A stretch of DNA of 64,000 nucleotides from Sapria himalayana (taxonomy: Eukaryota > Streptophyta > Magnoliopsida > Malpighiales > Rafflesiaceae), in contig JAREIK010012234.1 in NCBI GenBank assembly GCA_029783825.1, forward strand, positions 1 through 64,000, written 5' to 3'. A program made the translations under genes and the position numbers. The first letter of the stretch is position 1, and every line of letters starts with the position of its first letter. A model generated the notes under the pieces. The model had not been told where the DNA came from and searched no databases. It was given only the letters and a program-made list of their open reading frames with translations. Positions 55,701 to 64,000 of this stretch are shown piece by piece.

Positions 55701-58700
55701 AATAATATTTTTTTAAAAAAATTTTGCCTCTTTTTATGATCTTATATTTTTTTGATGAAAAATAAATTAATTTAATTATATTCATCTCACTAATAATTTA
55801 TTTTGTAATTAATATTTCAATAAAAATAAACTGATAAATAATTAAAACGAATATTTAAAATTATAATGAATACTAATAAAAATGATATTTATTATTTATT
55901 ATTTAGAGTATAGTAATTTAAAGGCTTATGTATTTATGGGCTTCGGGGTTTAGGAGTTTAGTCATTAATAATTTACGTATTTTGTGGTTTATAGATTTTA
56001 TATAAAAAATCTAATAACAAAAAATTTATTTTTTTATTTTTTCTTAATTTCAAAAGTTATAACATTTGAAAACTTAATAATTTTTAAATTTTTTTAAAAT
56101 GTGAAAATATTATATTGTTATAATAATCTAAATAATTATTTATTATGTAAATTCAATATAAATAATTTTTTATAGATATTATGAAGACGATAATAAAATA
56201 AATTAATAAACTATTATTAATAAGATAGATATTAAATAAAATTTATTTGAAAACCTAAAATGATTCAAAATCAAAGTAAAATATATTAATAAGATATATA
56301 CTATTATTAATAAGATAAAAAATATAGGTTTAAAAGATTATATATTCAGGAGTTTTTGGATTTAAGAATTTACTGATTTAAGTGTTTAGGCATTTTGTAG
56401 TTTATAGGTTTTATTTAAAAAATAAAATATCAAAAAAAAAAATTTTTGTTATTTGTTCTCATTTTTGAAGGATATAACCTTTGAAACTATAACAATTTTT
56501 ATATTTTTTTAAAATGTGAATATTATAATTAGTTATGATAATCTTATTAATTATATATCATTTAAATTTAATATAAACAATTATATTGATAAATATTATA
56601 ATAATGATGATACAAAAGATTAATAAATAATTATTAATAAAATAAATATTGTTTAAAATAAATTTACAAAACCTAAAATGATTCAAAATCAAAGTGAAAT
56701 ATTTTACTAAATATTAATTTTAAATTTTTAAATTTTTGTAACCATTTATAACCATATATATTTTTTGATGAAAAATAAATTATATAAATTATATTTGTCT
56801 CACTATTAATTTATTTTTTAATTTATATTTCTATAAAAATAAACTAATAAATAATTAAAAAATATATATATAATTATTCTCAATACTAATAAAAATGAGA
56901 TTTATGATTAATTATTTGGGGTATACCTATTTAATGGTTTATGTTTATTGTGGTTTTGGGGTTAATGAGTATATTGATTTATATGTTTACACATTTAGGT
57001 GTATATTGGTTTTATTTAATCAATGAAATAACAAAAAATTTATATTTATGAATTTTCGTGATTTTTAAAGGTTATAACCTTTGAAAATATAATAATTTTT
57101 TAATAGTTCTAAAATATGAATACAATACTTAGTTATAATAATCTTAATAATTATATTTGATGTAAATTCAATATAAAAAATTTTATTAATATATATTATT
57201 TTGATGATCAAAAAATAAATTAACAAACTATTATTAATAAGATAGATATTAATTAAAATATATTTGCAGAACCCACAATAATTCAAAATCAAAGTAAATT
57301 ATATTACAAAATAAAATTTTAATTTTATGAAATTTTGTTTATATTTATAAGCTTATATATTTTTTCATAAAAAATAATTTATTTAAATTATATATGTCTC
57401 ACTCATTATTTATTTTGTAATTAATATTTCAATATAAATAAACTAAAAAATAATTAAAATGAATATTTAAAATTATAATGAATACAAATAAAAATGAGAT
57501 TTATTATTTATTATTTAGGTTATATAGGTTTAATGGTTTAAGTATTTAAGGGGTTTTGTGGTTTAGGAGTCTAGAGATTTAAATGTTTAGGCATTTAGTG
57601 GTTTATATGTTTTATTTAAATAATAAAATAATAAAATAATTATTTTGTGATTTTTTATCATTTTTGAAGGTTATAAACCTTTGAAAATATAATAATTTTT
57701 AAATTTTTCGCAAATGTAAATATAATATTTAGTTATAATAACTTAATAATTATAATACAATTTATTTAATTGAATCTAAGTAATTTTATTGTTTAATATT
57801 ATAAAAATGATCAAATAATAAATTAATAAACTATTATTAAAAAGATTGATTGCAATTAAAATATAATTGCGAAACCTATATATAATGATTCAAAATCAAA
57901 GTAAAATATATTACTAAATAATAATTTTTTGTTTTAAAATTTTTACTTCTTTCTATATGCTTTTTTTTTTGATTAAAAATAAATTATTAAAATTATATTT
58001 TTCTTACTCATTATTTATTTTGTGATTGATATTTCTATAAAAAATAAACTAATAAATAATTAAAATGAATATTTAAAATTATAATGAATACAAATTAAAA
58101 TTAGATTTATGATTTATTATATATGGTATACCGGTTTAATGGTTTGATTATTTAGGAGTATTTTCATTTAGGAATTTAGCAATTTATGTTTTTAGGCATT
58201 TAGTGGTTTATAGGTTTTATTTATATAATAAAAATTTAAAATTCTTTTTTTGATTTTTTCTGATTTTCAAAGGTTATAACCTTTGAAAATAAAATTATTT
58301 TTAAAATTTTTTGAAATGTGAATACAATGTATAATTATTTTAATCTTACTAATTATATATCATATAAATTCAATATAAATAATTTTAATGATAGATATTA
58401 TAATAATGATAAAAAACTTAATTAATAAACTATTATTATTAATATAAATATTAATTAACATATATTTACTTAACACAAAATGATTCAAAATCAAATATGA
58501 ATATATTACTAAATAATAATATTTAATTTTAAAAATTTTCCTTGTTTTTATAAGCTTATTTTTTTTATTAAAATAAATTATTTAAATAATATTTGTCTCA
58601 CTCGAAATTTATTTTGTCATTAATTTTTTTAAAAAATTAAACTATAAATAATTAAAATGAATATTTAAAATTATAATAAATAGAAATAAAAATGAGATTT

Positions 58701-58838
58701 ATTATTTATTAAGTAGTATATAGCTGTTAAAAGGAATATGTATTTAGGGGTATCGGGATTTATGAGCATACTAATTTAAGTAAGTAAGCATTTAATGATC
58801 TATGGGTTTTATTTAAAAAATGAAATTACAAAAAATTC

Positions 58839-58866
58839 AATAGTTATAATAATTATTATAACTATT
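58839..58866. repeat. Second, unrelated 28 bp perfect palindrome
   Basis: A fully symmetric 28 bp sequence with core ATAATAATTATTAT sits where the monomer would normally have its TTATTTTTGTTATTTTTTCTC stretch. It is followed by a local duplication in which TTACTGATTATGT occurs twice (near 58,878 and 58,898) between two CTCATTTTTTA words. It is not part of the normal monomer plan and appears only here. Confidence 0.75.
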
Positions 58867-60845
58867 CTCATTTTTTACTGATTATGTTTAGGCACTTACT
58901 GATTATGTATTTTTTCTCATTTTTTATTGTTATAAACTTTGAAAATATAATAATTTTTAAATTTTTTTCAAAAGTGAATACAATATTTAGTTATAATAAT
59001 CATTATATTTATATATCATAAAAATTCAATATAAACTATTTAATTGATAAATATTCTAATAATTATCAAAAAATAAATAAATAATCTATTATTAATAGGA
59101 TAGACATCAATTAAAATATAATTACAAAACCTAAAATAATTCAAAAGAAAAGCAAAATATATTACAATATAATAATTTTTTTTTAATTTTTTTTTATTTT
59201 AAAAAGTTTATCTATATTTTTTGATTAAAAATAATTTATATAAATTATATTTGTCTAACTCATAATTTATTTTGTAATTAATATTTATATAAAATTAAAC
59301 AAATAAATAATTAAAATGAATATTTAAAATTATAATGAAAAAAAATGAGATTTATTAATTATTATTTAGGCTATACCAATTTAATTTTAATTATATCTGT
59401 CTCACTAATAATTTATTTTGTAATTAATATTTCTATAAAAATAAACTGAAAATTAATTAAAATAATAATTTTAAATTATACTGAATAAAAATTAAAATGA
59501 GATTTATGATTTATTATTAATGTATACCACTTTTATGGTTTAAGTATTTAGATGTTTTGTCATTTGATAATTTAGCGATTTTTGTTTTTAAGAATTTAGT
59601 GGTTTATAGGTTTTATTTAAACAATAAAATAATAAAAAAAAATTATAATTTTTTTTCATTTTCATAGGTTATAACCTTTGAAAATATAATAATAATTAAT
59701 ATTTTTTTTAAATGTAAATATAATATTTTAGTTATAATAATATTAATAATTATATATCATATAAATTCAATATAAACAATTTTATTGATAGATATTATAA
59801 TAATGATCAAAAATTAAATTATTATACTATTAATAAAAAGATAGAAATTAATTAAAAAATATTTACAAAACCCAATTTGATTCTAAATTAAAGTAAATTA
59901 TATTACTAGACAATAATTTTAAATTTTTAAATTTTTACTTCTTTTATATGCGTATATATATTATTTCATTAAAAATAAATTATTTAAAGTATATTTGTCG
60001 CACTCATAATTTATTTTTAAATAAATATTTTTATAAAAATAAACTAATAAATAATTAAAATAAATATTTTAAATTATTATATATAGAAATAAAAATAAGA
60101 TTTATTATTTATTATGTATTATATATCGGTTTAATGGTTACTGTATTTAGGCATTACTGGGTCTAGGAGTTAACTTATTTAACTCTGTATGCTTTTAGTA
60201 GTTTATAGGTTTTATTTAAAAAAAAAACAAAAAATTTATTTTTTTATTTTTTGATATTTTAAAAGTTTATAACCTTAGAAAATATAATAATTTTTAAATT
60301 TTTTTCAAAAGTGAATTCAATATTTACTTATAATAATCATTATATTTATATAGCATATAAATTCAAAATAAACTATTTTATTGATAAATATTCTAATAAT
60401 GATCAAAAAATAAATTACTAATCTATTATTAATAAGATAGATATCATTGATAAGATAATTACAAAACCTAAAATGATTCAGAAGCAAAGCAAAATATATT
60501 ACTATATAATAATTTTTTGTTTTTAAATTTTTTTTTCTTTTAAAAAGTTAATCTATATTATTTTGATTAAAAAAAATTTTATAAATTATATTTGTGTAAC
60601 TCATAATTTATTTAGTAATTAATATTTATATAAAAATAAACAAATATATAATTAAATTTGAATATTTAAAATTAAAATGAAAAAAAATGAGATTTATTCT
60701 TTATTAATTAGGATATACCGGTTTAATTTAAATTAGATCTGTCTCACTAATAATTTATTTTATAATTAATATTTAAATAAAAATAAACTGATAAATAATT
60801 AAAATAAAAATTAAAATTATACTGAATAATTAAAATAATTTATTT

Positions 60846-63359
60846 TGTTCCTCTCTCAACTCTAGAATGATTGCTAAAGCTCTAACCTATATAATAGGAG
60901 CTTTTACTTTATCTCTTGTATTTCTCATCATATTTGATGTTGAATCACTGGGCTATCAAAGGTAAATTTGACTAATATGTACGCTAACAGACCAAACCAA
61001 AGTTGTATCCCTATGTGTTGAAATAGCTAGTTGTTTAGGATGCTTTTTATATTGATTATTGAAATTTCATCTAAAATATCTATCATGCACACACTCAAAG
61101 CAATTTTTTTAAACCATATTTCACCTCTAAAAAAATAACCACCTTGTAGCCTATTAGAACAAACTAGCCCCAGGGCAGTTTGAGCAGGGCTAGAAGTATG
61201 GGCTCTCTTTCAATCAAGAATCAAAAAATAAATTTAATTGGCATGTCTAAGCCTTTTTTTATATCCTCATGGATATGACAAGTATCATTTCTTTCTTTTT
61301 ATATTAAATGAGTTATGTATACAAGCTCACAATACCCCAAAAGCTGTAAATGAATCATATTCAAATGTATAAAAGGTTTTAATCATTGCTCAAAATATTA
61401 GTCTTGCATATTGACACTTGAGGTCACAAATCAAATGAAAAAGCCATAATGATATTTCCAATTCCAAGAATTTTAGCTATAGAAAGTTATAAAGAGTAGT
61501 ACTCGAGCTTTAACTATTTCTAGGGTCATGACTTTTGCTCTTGAGGAATGTCCAAAGTTACAATCATTCCTAGTGCAATGAGTTTGCAATATAAAGATAA
61601 AATGCACAACTATGGTCATATCCAATACTTTGACCCAGTATTATAGTGATTAAATATGTATTCATGATCATTCTTAGTGCCATACCAATATGTTCAAAAG
61701 AGAGACACAAGTTATGGCATATTCCCATCGATATGATTTTGTGTTTTAGAGACAAAATATACAATCATCACCATTGTTAATGCTACAATAATCTAAAGCA
61801 AGAAAGAACTGAATCCATAACTCACCCCTTGAGTCATGACTGTGTGTTACATATACAAAATGATAAAACTGTGAAATTCCTAAAAGTTGTGAATTTCAAT
61901 TTAGATTTAACATTTAGTCATTTGATTATAAAGTGCAAAACATTAGATTTAGGATTTAGGGTTTATGGATTAGGGTTATAGTTTATTGTTTAAGATTTAG
62001 GATTTAGGGTTTATGGATTAGGGTTATAGTTTATTGTTTATGGTTTAGGATTTAAAGTTAGGGTTTATGGTTTTTTTTTTGTTTTTTTTGGAAAATATAC
62101 ACTTTATTTATCATTTAGGCACAACTTGCAAGTGACTAAAAAGCGGACTAATTTAGGCCAGCCCACCTAATCCTATGCACTTTAATGATTCTATGCATAA
62201 AATACATAAAAAAAATATAATGCCTTATAATTCCAAGCGTAGGAATACAACTAAAATCACATGGCATTCCCTCACTTCAGAGTTGGCATTGAGTCATTAT
62301 TCACACTGCCTCTTTTCCATTCCGATTTGTCCAAGCCTTTTGGAGGAACCTGAATGATGCACCATATTAAAACTATGCAAATATAAGATTGTGCATGTGT
62401 GTGACATGCAGCATCAAACGTTTGCCTATGTCATTGCTATGAAATGGAATACATGTAAAATTGAATACCCATAAATCTACAAGTCCATATCTATTGCACT
62501 TTGTCAATTCATTCTTACCTCTGAATTCCACTATTCTTTTGCTCTAATGATCCTCAAATGAGTATCTCTTGGGTTAGAATGCTTCCTCCTCGAGCTCCAA
62601 GAAGTGGCTGTATGTTACACCGACAAAATATAAAAAAATATGCATGGATCGATGTGCATGTGTGATGAGGTCCATCTCATAGTCTAATTATCTACGCGTA
62701 CATCTAAGCTAGAATACATGTAAAATTACAAAATACTATAAAGATGGGTCTTCTGCTCTCAGGAGTGTAGCATCGCCTAATGTGTATTTACAAAATGCAT
62801 TAGTGGGCCCCACATAGAGATACTCATAGGTCCAGTTTCTCTCATTGCATGCTACATAGAGAACAGACAAGATTGTGTGTGTGAGTATGTCATGAACCGT
62901 CTCTGCAAGTACATGGTGCAAACAAAGTCTAAAATACAAATAAGACTACAAACATAAACTACAAGTTTGAATCTTTCGCTCCCGTGTGGCTGGTATGGAC
63001 TCCATTGCTTACTAGGCCTGCTTGGTGATGCTTTGGATATTGCCGGCTCTCCAATTAATTCTGGATTAGCCACTACTACTATTTGGCGACGATTGGGTGG
63101 CCCTCTATGCTGCCTGATAGGGCTAGTGGGACCCACTACTACCGACTCCTGGGTTTACTTCCGACCACTTTGCTCGATCTAGTCAGTTGTCTAAATGTTA
63201 TCATCCAGGCTTGCTAGTAGGGCCCTCTACAAGTTGGTGGCCCATACTTCTGGCGGCTTCCAGGACTTGCTGGCCCCTCTAAATGATACACCAAAATGTA
63301 CAAGAATATGTGCACGTGTGTACTGTGGTCCGTCGTTGTGTGTGTGGTGAGGAGTATCA
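60846..63359 (+). mobile_element. Embedded ~2.5 kb element, copy 4 (full length)
   Basis: This copy is 2,514 bp. It starts TGTTCCTCTCTCAAC and ends GGAGTATCA, so the termini read TG...CA. Contents in order: a unique left part; ~100 bp internal repeats (about 61,500-61,900); a duplicated heptamer tract (61,948-62,070); and a T-rich run then GGAAAATATACACTTTATT. After these come a segment with GCATTCCCTCACTTCAGAG, GGAACCTGAATGATGCACC, then GAGTATCTCTTGG, a GTGTGTGTGAGTATG run, GGGACCCACTAC and a terminal CACGTGTGTACTG part. Short frames at 61,570-61,764 (-), 62,852-63,136 (-) and 62,967-63,182 (+) are not conserved as proteins between copies. It is 37 bp longer overall than copy 2, and the 48 bp heptamer duplication is one of the differences. 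Its identity is unknown: a solo LTR, a non-autonomous element or a captured genomic segment would all fit. Confidence 0.78.
61948..62070 (+). repeat. Duplicated degenerate telomere-heptamer tract in copy 4
   Basis: This is the heptamer tract of the element (TTTAGGA, TTTAGGG, TTTATGG, ATTAGGG and similar). A 48 bp stretch that begins GATTTAGGATTTAGGG is repeated in tandem, starting at 61,946 and 61,994. Copies 1 and 2 have one such stretch, so the duplication is recent and specific to this copy. Confidence 0.8.
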
Positions 63360-64000
63360 TGGTTTAAAAGTTTATTAATTTAAGTGTTTAGGTATTTTGT
63401 TGTTTATATGTTTTATTTAAATAATAATTAACAAAAAAATTATTTTTATGATTTTTTCTCATTTTCAAGGTTATAACCATTGAAAATATTATAATTTTAA
63501 ATTTTTTTTCGAATGTTAATACAATATTTAATTATAATAATCATAAAAATTAAATATCATGTAAATTCAATATAAATAATTTTATTGATAGATATTATAA
63601 TACTGATCATAAAATAGATTAATAAACTATTATTAATAAGATAGATATTAATTAAAATATATTTGCAAAACCTAAAACGATTAAAAATCAAAGTAAAATA
63701 TATTACTAAATAATAATTTTTTATTTTTAAATTTTTGATTCTTTTTATAAGCTTATAAATTTTTTTGATGAAGATAGATTATTTATATTATATTTGTCTC
63801 ATTCATAATTTTATTTTGCAATTAATATTTCTATAAAAATAAACTAAAAAATAATTAAAATGAATATTAAATTATAATGAATACAAATAAAATTGAGATT
63901 TATGATTAATTATTTATGGTATACCGGTTTAATGGTGTAAGTAATTAAAAGTTTAGGAGTTTAGTGATTTAAGTGTTTAGCCATTTAGTAGTTTATATAA
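63360..64000 (+). repeat. AT-rich satellite, block 3c (+ orientation, continues past window)
   Basis: This is the monomer that follows the element, with its palindrome near 63,469. It runs parallel to 47,175-47,830 and to the complement of 24,420 downward. It begins inside an octamer tract (TTTAAAAG, TTTATTAA, TTTAAGTG) and is cut by the window end inside the next octamer tract. No gene is seen. Confidence 0.9.

Larger units (their letters stand above)
47175..60845 (+). repeat. AT-rich satellite, block 3b (+ orientation)
   Basis: Palindromes lie near 47285, 47876, 48265, 49008, 49599, 50267, 50993, 51755, 52352, 53251, 53848, 54447, 54926, 55458, 56055, 56470, 57070, 57669, 58272, 58930, 59667 and 60264. 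The first kilobase matches the satellite after copy 4 (63,360-64,000). The stretch 48,265-49,600 matches 9,649-10,966. The stretch 57,070-58,930 matches 1,492-3,286 in subtype order. The 899 bp step at 52,352-53,251 contains a deletion joint near 52,870 followed by an extra partial monomer. No gene is seen. Confidence 0.92.
52978..64000 (+). repeat. Higher-order repeat unit, copy n+1 (cut by window end)
   Basis: The unit resumes the same subtype series as 40,741 onward. It keeps the three monomers at 57.1-58.3 kb and the full embedded element that the previous unit has lost. The last 640 bp correspond to 47,175-47,830, so about 5.1 kb of the unit should lie beyond the window if it is intact. 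Confidence 0.65.

Noticed and set aside
62967..63182. 71-codon plus-strand frame with a counterpart at 46,779-46,976
   Set aside because: It starts at TTG, changes between copies fall at all codon positions, and the counterpart in copy 2 has an in-frame TGA. The opposite strand is open too (62,852-63,136), as expected from chance in a GC-richer patch.
1..64000. AT-rich protist or apicomplexan genome, or an organelle genome
   Set aside because: No genes in 64 kb, a satellite/HOR structure, a copia-type plant LTR-like insert and TTTAGGG-like heptamers fit plant heterochromatin better. Plant organelles are not this A+T-rich or gene-free.

Overview
This 64 kb window shows no gene I can support. 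It is almost entirely a very A+T-rich (about 85% by eye) tandem satellite with a monomer of about 600 bp. The best guess is a heterochromatic block of a land-plant nuclear genome. Two things point to a plant: an insert at 36.57-37.06 kb that resembles a Ty1/copia-type plant LTR, and tracts of degenerate plant-type telomere heptamers (TTTAGGG-like) inside an embedded element. I cannot name the species. No tRNA, rRNA, CRISPR or conserved protein domain is visible. The reading frames present are short, low-complexity by-products of A+T-rich repeats.

Monomer anatomy, read on the strand where the G-rich tract is visible: a palindrome centred on AAAGGTTATAACCTTT; an A+T-rich stretch; a HindIII-type palindrome TATAAGCTTATA about 280 bp later; a conserved TTTGTCTCACTCATAATTT-like box; GGTATACC; then about 90 bp of strict 8-bp periodicity (TTTAGGGG/TTTAGTGG-like octamers); then back to the palindrome. 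Around 90 monomers or monomer remnants are present, in recognisable subtypes that recur in the same order. That makes a higher-order repeat (HOR) of roughly 16-17 kb.

Layout: block 1 (1 to about 19,860) has the G-rich tract on the + strand; block 2 (about 19,860-40,740) is inverted; block 3 (40,740 to the end) is + again. A less A+T-rich, non-satellite element of about 2.5 kb is part of the HOR. It has two full copies (24,421-26,897 on -, 60,846-63,359 on +) and two partial copies with opposite halves missing (8,156-9,634 keeps the left part, 46,361-47,174 the right part). Matching satellite flanks show that it entered an ancestral array once and was amplified with it. The LTR-like insert occurs once and so looks younger.

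Nothing here works together as genes. The interest is structural: hairpin-forming palindromes, an octamer telomere-like minisatellite in every monomer, an element with heptamer telomere-like tracts, strand switches, and deletions that mark how the array evolves.
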